64,000 nucleotides of DNA from Hyphomonadaceae bacterium (GTDB lineage Bacteria > Pseudomonadota > Alphaproteobacteria > Rhizobiales > Hyphomicrobiaceae), in the NCBI GenBank assembly GCA_019747815.1, contig JAIEQJ010000048.1, forward strand, positions 42,540 through 106,539, given 5' to 3'. The translations under genes were made by a program, and so were the position numbers. This document shows, in pieces, positions 56,073-64,000 of this stretch. Numbering within the stretch: the stretch's first letter is position 1; the number at the start of each line of letters is the position of its first letter. The notes under the pieces were generated by a model. The model had not been told where the DNA came from. It did not search any database and was given only the letters and a program-made list of their open reading frames with translations.

Positions 56073-57563
56073 TCAGGTCTTGGACAGACTGGTGATCCGG
56101 TCGAGCAGGCGCAGCTTGCGCCGCTCCTCCGGTATCGCTGCCGTTTGGGGCATCTCTGCGGCCGGGGGTGCGGCCAGGGGTGCGACAGCGGGGTCCGCAG
56201 GCGCGGCCTTGTCCGGGGCGGTGCCGGCCTCGGGCGGCGCATGGTGGCCGTTGCCGGCGGCCCGCTCGGTGCCGTTCACGGCCTCGACGGCCGATGCCTG
56301 GGCTGCAGGCGGTTTGGGCCGTTCAGTGGCAAGCGTCGGGCGGATCTGGGCGACGCGCTCGACGAGCTTGCGGCGCTGGGCGTCAGCAGCCGGACGGCGG
56401 GCCTGCGCCGAGGGTGCGCTCGTGCCCCCGCCGATCCGGCGCATCTCGTCCATGAAGTGCGCGGCCTGCCGGGCCAGGCGCTCGTTCGCCGCCGCCAGCT
56501 CCGCCCTGAGACGGCTGATGGTCGACGCCTGGCGCTCGGCCTGCGCCTCGGCGGAGCCGGCTCGGGCCTTGAGCGCGAGCTTGCTGTTCCGCAAGCCGCC
56601 GCCCGCGCCGGTCTGCTCGAAGGCCGCGAGCGCCGCCTTCAGCCTGGCGATCTCGCCGGCCTGATCCTCCGCGCGCGCCTTGAGCGCCCTGATCTCGCGC
56701 TCCCGCTCGGATCCGCCCGCAGGTGCCGCGGATGGAGCCCGCGCAGGGGAGCGGGCGGCGTTCAGTGCAGCCTCGGCCTCGGAGAGATTTTCGCGCGCCC
56801 GATCCAAGTCGCTTTCGGCCGAGGCTGGGGCGGGCAGCATCGTCACCGGGCCCGGCACCACATAGCCCTGGCCCAGCCGGCGCTGCAGCCGGTCGATGAG
56901 CGCCGCCTGCTCGCGCGTCTTGGTGCGCAGGGTCTCCGCTTCGGCGCGCAGCGCCACCTCGCTGTCCGCTCCGGGCTCGCCCGCGCGCCTGGCCCGGGCG
57001 CCGCGCGTCGTGAGAGCGGTGTTGAGGCGGTCGATCTGGGCGGACTGCTGGGCGTTCATCGAGGAGGCTTCCTCCAGTGCCAGCTTGTGGCGCTTGGCGC
57101 TGTGCGTCAGGTCGGCGATCTCGCGGTCGCGGTTGAACAGCAGGCGCTTGGCTTCCGCCAGCCGCGCTTCCACCTTCGGCAGCCGGTCGGCCACCGTCTG
57201 CTCGAGCACGCGGCGGGCATTCTGATTCTCGTCCAGGTCCGCCCGGATGGCCACGATGTCGGTTTCGAGGGCGGAGATGCTGGCGTCGCGGCGGTTGATC
57301 TCGATCAGCTGGCGCGCGCGCTCGAGCTGGGCCTGGTCCAGGCGGGTCTCGAGCTTGTGCACCTTGATGGCCTGCTCGGCCCGCAGCCGGTCCCGGTCGG
57401 CCTTGATCTCGGCTTCGCTCATCGGCATCGAGCGCTTGAGCCGCTCGGTCGTGAGCCGCACCGCTCTCGACCAGAACGCGGAAGCGAGCAGCAGCCAGAC
57501 CAGGCTTGCCATCAAGAAGCCCAGGGCCACCAGCATGCCGGTTTGGATCGAGATCAACAGCAC
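56073..57563 (-). CDS. Membrane-anchored coiled-coil protein of unknown function
   Basis: The 496-residue protein has one N-terminal transmembrane helix (about 8-30, MLVALGFLMASLVWLLLASA). Two long coiled-coil regions follow (about 45-180 and 255-370), with a Pro/Ala-rich tail ending in RRKLRLLDRITSLSKT. The layout resembles alphaproteobacterial hypothetical proteins with an Ala/Glu/Arg heptad character; no enzymatic motif is visible. It is probably a structural or scaffolding protein on the cytoplasmic face of the inner membrane. The start is GTG 57563. The tail-anchored protein gene lies 63 bp downstream. Confidence 0.7.
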   Translation of the reverse strand: MLLISIQTGMLVALGFLMASLVWLLLASAFWSRAVRLTTERLKRSMPMSEAEIKADRDRLRAEQAIKVHKLETRLDQAQLERARQLIEINRRDASISALETDIVAIRADLDENQNARRVLEQTVADRLPKVEARLAEAKRLLFNRDREIADLTHSAKRHKLALEEASSMNAQQSAQIDRLNTALTTRGARARRAGEPGADSEVALRAEAETLRTKTREQAALIDRLQRRLGQGYVVPGPVTMLPAPASAESDLDRARENLSEAEAALNAARSPARAPSAAPAGGSEREREIRALKARAEDQAGEIARLKAALAAFEQTGAGGGLRNSKLALKARAGSAEAQAERQASTISRLRAELAAANERLARQAAHFMDEMRRIGGGTSAPSAQARRPAADAQRRKLVERVAQIRPTLATERPKPPAAQASAVEAVNGTERAAGNGHHAPPEAGTAPDKAAPADPAVAPLAAPPAAEMPQTAAIPEERRKLRLLDRITSLSKT

Positions 57564-57712
57564 ATCCTCGGCTTCAGGACCGGCCGCGCGGGCGGAGCCG
57601 TCATCACGCAGGCGAACCTCCCACCGAACCGGCGCGAGGACCGATCCTGGGCGAGACTAGGGCTATGCGCTTGCGCCGTCACGCGTCCTGTGTCTGCGTG
57701 CCGGCCACCGAT

Positions 57713-58657
57713 CTAGAACGGGTTCCAGGTCGGCGCGCGCGTATACTTCAGATAACCGACATTGGCACCCAGGCGAAGGCCGATGCCCGTGCGGATCGGT
57801 GCCGTGACGAGATCGCCGTTCTTCTGGAACGTCAATCCCACGCCACCCACCATATAGGCCGAGCCGTCCACGCCGCCAAAGCGTCGGTAGATGTCGGAGG
57901 GGTCACGCAGATTGTAGACCAGCACCATCACCTTCGAGCCGTCGCCGCCGGCATCGTAGCCGATGGACGGCCCCTGCCAGTAGACCCGGTGGCTGCCGGC
58001 ATCCTTGGTGTAGAGCACGCCTTCACCGTAGCGCAGGCCGGCCACGAACGCACCCCCGGCGTCCTGGCCCAGAATGTAGCCGTTCGGACGCCCCTGCTGC
58101 TGGAACGCATACTCGATGACGCGCGCCAGGCCTTGGGTGACGGCGCCGAAAAACTGGTGCCCGGCGGCGATGATCTCGTTCGAGGAGTAGGTGTTGTCCC
58201 GGTACTCGTCGCGATAGGGCGGCGGGCCATGGGGAGCCTCGTAGCGGCCCTGCGGGCCGTAGGGCCGATCATAGGCGCCCGGAGGTGGACCGCCGGGGCC
58301 TTCGTAGCGGCCCGGCGGACCGTAGGGGCGGTCATAGGCGCCTGGCGGCGGACCGCCCGGGCCGTCGTAGCGGCCCTCATAGCGGCTCTGCGGCCCATAA
58401 TAGGGCTGATTGTAAGGCTGTCCGGGCCCGCCATAGGTCTGGGGACCCTGAGGGGAGTAGGGCTCCTGCGGCCCCGGCGGGGGATAGCCCGGGCCCGGTC
58501 CCCTGGCCGGCGGGCGGTAGGCATCGTCCTGGGGGGGCGGATAGGGCGCGCCATAGGGCGGCGGCTGCTGGGCCGGAGAGGTGGTTGCCCACAGGACGAC
58601 CGGCAGGACGGCGAGCAGGCCTTTCGCCAGCAAGACTAGGGTGCGTGGTGCGAGCAT
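57713..58657 (-). CDS. eipA: DUF1134 (EipA-type) envelope protein
   Basis: The 314-residue protein has a signal peptide (LLAKGLLAVLPVVLWATTSPA, cleavage near 30). A Pro/Gly/Tyr-rich linker follows with two near-identical segments built on GPGGPPPGAYDRPYGP. The conserved DUF1134 domain is at about 155-314 (DNTYSSNEIIAAGHQFFG, QDAGGAFVAGLRYGEG, GGVGLTFQKNGDLV). EipA in Brucella abortus is a periplasmic DUF1134 protein needed for envelope stress resistance. The long repetitive linker here is unusual. Start ATG 58657. Confidence 0.87.
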   Translation of the reverse strand: MLAPRTLVLLAKGLLAVLPVVLWATTSPAQQPPPYGAPYPPPQDDAYRPPARGPGPGYPPPGPQEPYSPQGPQTYGGPGQPYNQPYYGPQSRYEGRYDGPGGPPPGAYDRPYGPPGRYEGPGGPPPGAYDRPYGPQGRYEAPHGPPPYRDEYRDNTYSSNEIIAAGHQFFGAVTQGLARVIEYAFQQQGRPNGYILGQDAGGAFVAGLRYGEGVLYTKDAGSHRVYWQGPSIGYDAGGDGSKVMVLVYNLRDPSDIYRRFGGVDGSAYMVGGVGLTFQKNGDLVTAPIRTGIGLRLGANVGYLKYTRAPTWNPF

Positions 58658-58810
58658 GGATCGACCCGGGGCTTGTGTGGTGGTCCGTTCGGTAACGGAG
58701 AACGCTCGAGAGTCGCAAAACTGGCGCTATGCTTAAGGATTCTCGCAAAGTGTTACGAAAGTGTGGCCAAATCGCCGCTGTCGTGTGGATTTGCGCCGCT
58801 CACCTGCAAC

Positions 58811-59632
58811 TCAGGAGCGCCGGGTCGGCGGCGGCGTGCGCCCCCAAGCCACGAACGAGGGATTGAGAAAGTTCGGCTTGCCGTAGAGGAGGGGCTGGCC
58901 GTCGAGGGTCGTCACCGTTCCGCCGGCGGCAGCAAGCACCGCCTGGCCGGCGGCGGTATCCCATTCGCTGGTGTCGCCGGTGCGCGGGTAGACATCCGCC
59001 TCGCCCCTGGCGATGAGGCCGAACTTCAGCGAGGAGGACACCGCCCGCGTCTCGACCACATGATACTGGTCGAGAAAGCGCTGGGTGGCGGAGTTGGCAT
59101 GCGTCTGGCTCGTCAGCGCGCCGATGGCATTGGGATCGGGCACGCGCGTGCGCAAAGGCTGCAATTGGCAGTCGGCGAGCGTGTGCACCGTGCTGGCGGG
59201 CGACAGGCGGGCCGCACCGGCCGCGCCGGGCCCGGTCGTCACGTAGAAGTCCGGGATGGCGGGGGCATACACCAGGCCGAACACCGGCCGGCGCGCGAGG
59301 ATCAGCGCGATGTTGATGGTGAACTGCGGGCTGCCGCGGATGAACGGCTTGGTGCCGTCCAGGGGATCGACGAGAAAGAACGAATCGCCGGTGACGGGAA
59401 TACGGCCGGCTGCCGCGGCCTCCTCGGAGACGACGGGAATGCCGGGGGCGAGGCGGGCGAGGCCGGCCAGGATGATGTCTTCCGATTCGTGATCGGCGAC
59501 GGTGACGGGGCTGCGGTCCGCCTTGGTCTGGGCGGTCACGCCGGTCGAAAAGTAGGCCATCTGCACGCGTGCCGCCGTCAGTGCCACGCTCAGGAGGGCT
59601 TCGGCCAGCGCTTTCATCTCGGCGGCTTGCAT
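58811..59632 (-). CDS. cysQ: 3'(2'),5'-bisphosphate nucleotidase CysQ / inositol monophosphatase family
   Basis: The 273-residue Mg-dependent phosphatase has the metal-binding motifs VVSEEAAA and DPLDGTKPFIRG, the CysQ-type variant (DGTK rather than DGTT), and the second signature EWDTAAGQAVLAAAGG. It would remove the 3'-phosphate of PAP or PAPS in sulfur metabolism. No sulfate genes are adjacent. It starts at ATG 59632 and is divergent from chpT. Confidence 0.85.
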   Translation of the reverse strand: MQAAEMKALAEALLSVALTAARVQMAYFSTGVTAQTKADRSPVTVADHESEDIILAGLARLAPGIPVVSEEAAAAGRIPVTGDSFFLVDPLDGTKPFIRGSPQFTINIALILARRPVFGLVYAPAIPDFYVTTGPGAAGAARLSPASTVHTLADCQLQPLRTRVPDPNAIGALTSQTHANSATQRFLDQYHVVETRAVSSSLKFGLIARGEADVYPRTGDTSEWDTAAGQAVLAAAGGTVTTLDGQPLLYGKPNFLNPSFVAWGRTPPPTRRS

Positions 59633-59889
59633 GCGGCAGCTCTCCTGATTCGGCGGCAGCGGGGCCGGCGAGGCCTGCCGCGCGATGCGCCTGGCAGGCA
59701 GGCATGGCCCGGTTGTGACGAAAAAACAATACCTGCCGTCGTCCCTGCCACGTTCGCTTGGCAGCCGAGGCGCGAAGCGTGTATCAAGGCTCGAAGCATG
59801 TGCAAGCGGCCCGTTGGCTAGCGTCAGAGGTTCCCGCTTCTTTCAGCCGCCGCCTTCGTCGCACCCAACGCCAAGCGAGGGCTTGAAAG

Positions 59890-60531
59890 ATGACAGAGCG
59901 TGCCCAGCCCACGGATCTGGAGCTTGCCGCTTTGATATCCAGTAAGATCTGTCACGACGTGATCGGGCCCATCAGCGCGATCAACAACGGTCTGGAGATC
60001 TTCGACGAGGAGGACGACGCCCAGTCGAAGAACTATGCCCTCGACGTGATCCGCAACGTGACCGAGACGGCCTCGGCACGGCTGCAATTTGCCCGGTTCG
60101 CCTTCGGCGCCTCGGGCTCGGCCGGAGCGCAGATCGATCTCGGCAATGCGGAGAGCCTCTGCCGCGGCCTGATCGGCGCCGGCAAGCACAAGCTTGTCTG
60201 GCGCGGCTTTCCGGGCACGATGGCCAAGGACAAGGTCAAGCTGCTTCTCAATCTCGTTGCTGCCGCGCCGACGGCCATTCCGCGCGGGGGCGAGATCGAG
60301 GTGAGCATCACGGGCACGCTCGAGACGCCGAGTTTCGTGCTGCGATGCCGCGGTGTCGGCGCCCGTCCGCCCCAATATCTGGGTGATTTCGTCAACGGCC
60401 CCATGCCGCAAATCGATGCCATGTCGATCCAGGCCTATTACACCCTGCGTCTGGCGGCCTCCTCGCGCATGCGGCTGGCCGTGGTCAAGGACGGCGCCGA
60501 CATGCTGCTGACGGCCAAGCCCCTGCTGTAG
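59890..60531 (+). CDS. chpT: Histidine phosphotransferase ChpT
   Basis: The 213-residue protein has the ChpT helix LISSKICHDVIGPISAINN with the phosphorylatable His at H22, followed by EIFDEEDD, and a degenerate HATPase-like C-terminal domain (GLIGAGKHKLVWRGF, LLLNLVAAAPTAIPRGGEIEV). ChpT passes phosphate from CckA to CtrA and CpdR in alphaproteobacterial cell-cycle control. The following gene encodes a single receiver domain. Confidence 0.93.
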   Translation: MTERAQPTDLELAALISSKICHDVIGPISAINNGLEIFDEEDDAQSKNYALDVIRNVTETASARLQFARFAFGASGSAGAQIDLGNAESLCRGLIGAGKHKLVWRGFPGTMAKDKVKLLLNLVAAAPTAIPRGGEIEVSITGTLETPSFVLRCRGVGARPPQYLGDFVNGPMPQIDAMSIQAYYTLRLAASSRMRLAVVKDGADMLLTAKPLL

Positions 60532-60669
60532 CTTGGGTGGCGGGCCGTGCCGGCAAGGCAATCTTAACTCTTTTAACAGACCTTTCCCGGGCGGTGGCAG
60601 GCAGGCGCCCGGGCGGGGAGATTTGGCTCGAGCGCAGCGTGGGGAAGGCCACCCGCGGTCGGGGCCAGC

Positions 60670-61035
60670 ATGAAGACCTGCCTTGTGGTTGATGACTCTT
60701 CCGTCGTCCGCAAAGTCGCGCGGAAGATTCTCGAGAACCTGAAGGTTGTGATCTGCGAGGCCGAGAACGGCCAGCACGCGCTCGACCAGTGCCAGCAGGC
60801 CATGCCCGACGCCATCATCCTCGACTATCACATGCCGGGCATGGGCACGGTCGAGTTCCTCTCCCAGTTGCGCGGCCTGGGCAACGGCAAACGGCCCTTC
60901 GTCGTCTACTGCACGACGGAGAACGACACGGCCGACATCTCTCGCGCCATCGCGGCCGGGGCCGACGACTATGTCATCAAGCCGTTCGATCGTGACGCGC
61001 TGCGTGCGAAACTCGTCGCGGGCGGGTTGATGTAA
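60670..61035 (+). CDS. Single-domain response regulator next to chpT
   Basis: The 121-residue receiver domain has the acidic pocket VVDDS (D8, D9), the phosphoryl acceptor D52 in AIILDYHMPGMG, a conserved threonine in YCTTEN and the lysine in VIKPFD. No output domain is present, so it transmits by protein contact, like CpdR, DivK or CheY. Its position 138 bp after chpT in the same direction links it to the CtrA phosphorelay, as in other Hyphomicrobiales. Confidence 0.88.
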   Translation: MKTCLVVDDSSVVRKVARKILENLKVVICEAENGQHALDQCQQAMPDAIILDYHMPGMGTVEFLSQLRGLGNGKRPFVVYCTTENDTADISRAIAAGADDYVIKPFDRDALRAKLVAGGLM

Positions 61036-61073
61036 GCGCCGCGCGCTGCATGCTGCCGGCGTGGCGGCCGATT

Positions 61074-62009
61074 CTAGGGGGCCGTGTCGCGCCCGGCGGC
61101 GGCAGCCTGCTGCTTCGGGCTGGGGCGGGCAGCCAGCGTGACGCCGCTCAGGATCAAGGCAAAGCCGAGGACGTGATAGGCCTCGATGGTCTCTCCCAGG
61201 ATCGTGGTCGCAAGCACGGCGCTGAAGAGCGGTGTGGTGTGCAGGAAGGCGCTGGCCCTTGGTGCACCGATGATGTCGATGCCGCGGTTCCAGGCGACAT
61301 AGGCGAATAGCGTGGTGAAGAAGACGGAATAGAGCAGCGCCAGCAGCGTCAGCCCGGTGAACTGCAGCCGGTAGTCGAAGGCATATTCGGCCAGGGCGAA
61401 CGGGATGTTGCCGAGGCCGGCGACCACCGCCATCGCCAGCATGAACGTCATCGGATGGATGTCCGGGCGCAGGCGCAGGCATGCCGAATAGATGGCCCAG
61501 AACATCATGTTGACAATGATGATGAGGTCGCCGCCGTTGAAGCTGAAGCTCGCCAGGCGCACCAGGTCGAGCCGGCTCACGATCACCAGCACGCCCGACA
61601 GGGAAATGGTGACGCCCAGGAGCTGCAGCGGGCTCAGCCGGTCGCGGAACAGGAGCCAGCTTGCCGCGACGATGAATGCCGGTCCCACGGAGCTTACAAC
61701 CCCCATGTTGAGCGCGGTGGTGAAATGCAGCGCCACGAATTGCAGGGTGCCGAAGGCGCCGCCGCCCGTGGTGGCGAACAGGAGCATCAGGGCGGCATTG
61801 CGCTTGAGCTTGGGCCAGTCCGCGCGCATGTGCGGCAGCGCGAACGGCAGGACCACCGCGACGATCATCATCCAGCGCAGCACCGCAAGGCTCGCCGGCG
61901 GGACATGGCCCCCGGCCGCACGTGCGATCACGTGGTTGCCGGCCCAGCAGGCGGTCGCCAGAGGCAGCAGGACATAGGCTGCAGCCTGGGAGCGAAGGAA
62001 CGCAGCCAC
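61074..62009 (-). CDS. EamA/DMT superfamily transporter
   Basis: The 311-residue protein has ten hydrophobic helices in two EamA repeats (ATACWAGNHVIARAA near the N-terminus; FWAIYSACLRLRPDIHP near the middle of repeat two). Members export or take up metabolites such as amino acids or nucleotides; the substrate is not predictable. The start is GTG 62009. The C-terminus ends in a polar tail. It converges with the receiver-domain gene. Confidence 0.88.
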   Translation of the reverse strand: MAAFLRSQAAAYVLLPLATACWAGNHVIARAAGGHVPPASLAVLRWMMIVAVVLPFALPHMRADWPKLKRNAALMLLFATTGGGAFGTLQFVALHFTTALNMGVVSSVGPAFIVAASWLLFRDRLSPLQLLGVTISLSGVLVIVSRLDLVRLASFSFNGGDLIIIVNMMFWAIYSACLRLRPDIHPMTFMLAMAVVAGLGNIPFALAEYAFDYRLQFTGLTLLALLYSVFFTTLFAYVAWNRGIDIIGAPRASAFLHTTPLFSAVLATTILGETIEAYHVLGFALILSGVTLAARPSPKQQAAAAGRDTAP

Positions 62010-62245
62010 CGATCGTCTTTCACAGGTTGGGCCATTTCACAGATTGGGCCATGCGGCCGTGGCCGATGCACGGACGAGGCGCTGAATCGCATATGCATGG
62101 GAGAGCGGCAAGCCCACGAGCCATGCGTCGCGGGGTGAGCAGATAAGTGGGCAAATGGTCGGCATGCGCTTTGCCCCTGGGTTGGGGCGAGCCAAGCGCA
62201 GGCGCGGCGCGGGTGTGGGACGGCTTCCTCTCCCCCTTGTCGTCT

Positions 62246-62276
62246 CCCTCTCCCCACTCTTTCCGTGGGGAGAGGG
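62246..62276. repeat. Palindromic hairpin, family B (copy 4)
   Basis: CCCTCTCCCCAC and GTGGGGAGAGGG form a 12-bp stem with a 7-nt loop. Its right arm begins the left 104-bp direct repeat. Confidence 0.85.
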
Positions 62277-62369
62277 GACGGATCATCCTTGTCATGCCGG
62301 CCGCGTGCGAAGCACGAGAGCCGGTACCCAGGATTGAAGATTGCGCGCGATCACCGGCGGCCCCTGGGT
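62266..62369. repeat. 104-bp direct repeat (left copy) flanking the lipase gene
   Basis: It is identical to 63758-63861 except for one base (agcacgag against agcgcgag). It contains the left half of a family A palindrome, cut off before its right arm. It lies 86 bp beyond the lipase stop codon. Confidence 0.9.
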
Positions 62370-62454
62370 GTCCAGGGCGAAGATGGTGCGCAGCAGGGCT
62401 GGCACCATCGAGCGCTGACCGGAAGGCACCGAGCCCAGGCAGTTGCGCGTTATC

Positions 62455-63480
62455 TCAGCCGAGCACCGATCTCGGGAGGCGCTGCGTCGCAAGGCGAGCG
62501 CCGCGACGGCTCGTCATCGGGGACACCCTGCCGATGTTCGTGCCGCCGAGCAGAGCCATGTAGGTGGTCGCCGCGTGTTGGTAGGCGCCTTCGTCGATCC
62601 AGCTCGTCGTCTTGTAGCAGTTGGACGGCAGCGGGGGCGAGAGGCTGCCCGGCTGCTTGTAGACGAGGCCCTTGATCTCCGACTGCATCCACCCCACCGC
62701 GTCCTTTATCTCCCACGGAATCGTGAGCCCGCAAGGCTGATAGAGCTTGTCAATGGCGGGAAGGTTATCGTAGGCGAGGGGGACGATGTCGAGGGGGTTC
62801 TGGTAGCGGTACGAGGTCGGAAACATCTTGGTGAAGTCGCTGGCGAAGGCGGCGTTGCCGGCAGTGGGGGCGGCGAAGGTCATGGGCAACATATACGTGG
62901 CAGGCGAGAGCGCGGTCTTGAGCCAGGGCGCGACCACCGTGGTCAGGCAGCCGCCGAGGCTGTGGCCGGTGACCATCAGGAGCGTGCCGCTATTGCCGGG
63001 CTGCGCCAGGAAGTTGGTCAGCCAGTCCTTGAGGAGCCAGCCGTTTGACATCAGCGACTGGATGACCTCGAGGCCGTCGGCCGTGCCGCCGGCGATCCAC
63101 GCATTGGGGTCTGTGTTCGGCCAAGGCAGCGGCACGGGATTTTCCGGATCGAGGTCCTCCCAGATTTGCCAGAGGATTCCGAGCGGATCCCAAATATCGA
63201 CGTCGGTTCCGCGTATCACCACGCAGGTGAACAGCGGCGTCGACGTGCCATCCTTGTAGTAGCCGGCAACGAACGCGAGGTTGGAGTCGATCAGGTTCCA
63301 GGCAGGCCCCCAGAGCGGGTACCACTTGCCGGTCGTTCCCGGATACGGCGGCATGTTGCTGATGGCTTTCTTGATGCCGCTCGAATCGTACGAAATCTGA
63401 CACAGCTGCAGCATCGCAACCGCAAGCGGGTTTGGTCCGCCAGCTGTCTCAACGATACTGTCGATGTTTAGGTCAGCCAT
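62455..63480 (-). CDS. Class 3 lipase / alpha-beta hydrolase
   Basis: The 341-residue protein belongs to the fungal-type class 3 lipase family. Nucleophile S174 lies in VTGHSLGGCLT, D231 in NPLDIVPL, and H302 in YQHAATTY, a complete candidate triad. No signal peptide is evident, so secretion is uncertain. It starts at ATG 63480 (MADLNIDSIVETAGG). The C-terminal 25 residues (MTSRRGARLATQRLPRSVLG) look non-conserved and may come from neighbouring DNA. It is flanked by near-identical 104-bp direct repeats, a sign of acquisition or rearrangement. Confidence 0.85.
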   Translation of the reverse strand: MADLNIDSIVETAGGPNPLAVAMLQLCQISYDSSGIKKAISNMPPYPGTTGKWYPLWGPAWNLIDSNLAFVAGYYKDGTSTPLFTCVVIRGTDVDIWDPLGILWQIWEDLDPENPVPLPWPNTDPNAWIAGGTADGLEVIQSLMSNGWLLKDWLTNFLAQPGNSGTLLMVTGHSLGGCLTTVVAPWLKTALSPATYMLPMTFAAPTAGNAAFASDFTKMFPTSYRYQNPLDIVPLAYDNLPAIDKLYQPCGLTIPWEIKDAVGWMQSEIKGLVYKQPGSLSPPLPSNCYKTTSWIDEGAYQHAATTYMALLGGTNIGRVSPMTSRRGARLATQRLPRSVLG

Positions 63481-63739
63481 GATCGCCTCCCGTGCGCGAA
63501 TTGGAGCCTCCACTAGGTAAAGCGGACCAAGATAGCGAAAATATGACCTGGGCGGACGATATGCCATGTGCGAACGAAGCCGTTGACGTGAAAGGCCATT
63601 CGCAATGGTCGTCGTCGTGGAGCGTGAATATGACCGTGGAGGCTAAGCGTCCGCCTGCGACTACGGCATTGTCGGCTTGACGCGGCTGCCCCTCGCCCTC
63701 GTGGCTGCCCCTCACCCTTGTTGCTGCCCCTCGCCCTAG
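63481..63739. other. Gene-free stretch upstream of the lipase
   Basis: Lipase promoter region followed by a C-rich stretch with the unit gctgcccctc(a/g)ccc repeated at 63684-63735. A 62-codon plus-strand frame at 63492-63680 has no recognisable character. Confidence 0.45.
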
Positions 63740-63768
63740 CCCTCTCCCCGTGCAGGATGGGGAGAGGG
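63740..63768. repeat. Palindromic hairpin, family B (copy 5)
   Basis: CCCTCTCCCC and GGGGAGAGGG form a 10-bp stem with a 9-nt loop, overlapping the start of the right 104-bp direct repeat. Confidence 0.8.
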
Positions 63769-63861
63769 GACGGATCATCCTTGTCATGCCGGCCGCGTGC
63801 GAAGCGCGAGAGCCGGTACCCAGGATTGAAGATTGCGCGCGATCACCGGCGGCCCCTGGGT
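63758..63861. repeat. 104-bp direct repeat (right copy) flanking the lipase gene
   Basis: Near-identical to 62266-62369. In this copy the family A palindrome continues to completion at 63897. Confidence 0.9.
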
Positions 63862-63897
63862 CCCGGAGAGACTGCTTCGCAGACGTCCGGGATGACA
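63782..63897. repeat. Palindromic intergenic repeat, family A (copy 5)
   Basis: Arms tgtcatgccgg and gtccgggatgaca enclose an inner ggtacccagg / cctgggtcccgg pair. No gene is visible from here to the window end. Confidence 0.8.
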
Positions 63898-64000
63898 CTC
63901 TTCCCTCTCCCCGCGGGCCGGGAAGCGTGGCGCCCGCATTTTGCGGGCGGGGATAAGTTTCGCGCTTCATAATGTATGTAGACGGAGGATGACGCACAGC

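Larger units (their letters stand above)
62010..62454. other. 445-bp gene-free stretch with repeats
   Basis: Between the EamA gene and the lipase gene, both on the minus strand. It holds the EamA promoter region, family B hairpin copy 4 (62246-62276) and the left 104-bp direct repeat (62266-62369). No gene is visible. Confidence 0.6.

Noticed and set aside
60564..60577. TTAA-n5-TTAA sequence upstream of the receiver gene as a CtrA site
   Set aside because: The CtrA consensus is TTAA-n7-TTAA or TTAACCAT; the spacing here is five and the flanks do not fit, so I do not call it despite the fitting context.
63492..63680. 62-codon frame upstream of the lipase
   Set aside because: No ribosome binding site, no hydrophobic or motif character; probably part of the lipase promoter region.

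Overview
The window is a roughly 67% GC chromosomal segment of an alphaproteobacterium, most probably Hyphomicrobiales or a close relative. The indicators are the block purMN / DUF2066 / CDP-alcohol phosphatidyltransferase / AI-2E permease / hdaA / ppk / ppx / rnd / aspS, a ChpT phosphotransferase, a DUF1134 (EipA-type) envelope protein, and HlyU-family and L,D-transpeptidase genes. No rRNA, tRNA, CRISPR array, prophage or transposase gene was seen.

Layout. 1-6.2 kb: the start of a DUF2855 gene, a DUF2306 membrane protein and a WHG-type TetR regulator that are divergent over two palindromic operators, then an acyl-CoA ligase, an enoyl-CoA hydratase and an acyl-CoA dehydrogenase (a small CoA-thioester catabolic group). 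6.2-15 kb: mixed genes (GST, GYF_2 protein, ndk, TerB-like protein, a stand-alone molybdopterin oxidoreductase, RidA, a ParDE toxin-antitoxin pair, a cytochrome P450). 15-31.3 kb: the housekeeping block (purMN through aspS), with a DnaJ-type chaperone between ppx and rnd. Two 165-bp copies of one repeat, in opposite orientation, lie at 9.6 kb and 26.1 kb. 31.3-37 kb: HlyU-like protein, a PurB/PcaB-type lyase, a VanX-type dipeptidase, a small cysteine-rich secreted protein and a membrane-anchored patatin phospholipase.

37-54.8 kb is the most interesting part. A minus-strand set holds a branched-chain-type ABC importer (substrate-binding protein, LivH, LivM, LivG, LivF) with an acyl-CoA synthetase inside it, plus a TetR regulator. 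It faces a plus-strand set: PECR-type SDR, carboxyltransferase beta subunit, acyl-CoA dehydrogenase, enoyl-CoA hydratase (frameshifted), biotin-carrying alpha subunit, a second acyl-CoA dehydrogenase, and a beta-keto acid cleavage enzyme (BKACE). The order beta / dehydrogenase / hydratase / alpha is that of the acyclic-terpenoid atuCDEF operon. I infer import, CoA activation, dehydrogenation, carboxylation, hydration and cleavage of a branched carboxylate. No HMG-CoA-lyase-type gene is present; a BKACE gene takes the last place. A MntA-HepT toxin-antitoxin pair has inserted just before the BKACE gene and is flanked by a 100-bp direct duplication of that gene's first 33 codons.

54.8-64 kb: two envelope-associated low-complexity or coiled-coil proteins, EipA, CysQ, ChpT with a single-domain receiver, an EamA transporter, and a class-3 lipase flanked by 104-bp direct repeats. 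Intergenic palindromic repeats of two families (tgtcatcccgg...ccgggatgaca, and ccctctcccc...ggggagaggg) occupy many gaps, including nearly every gap of the 45-50 kb operon.
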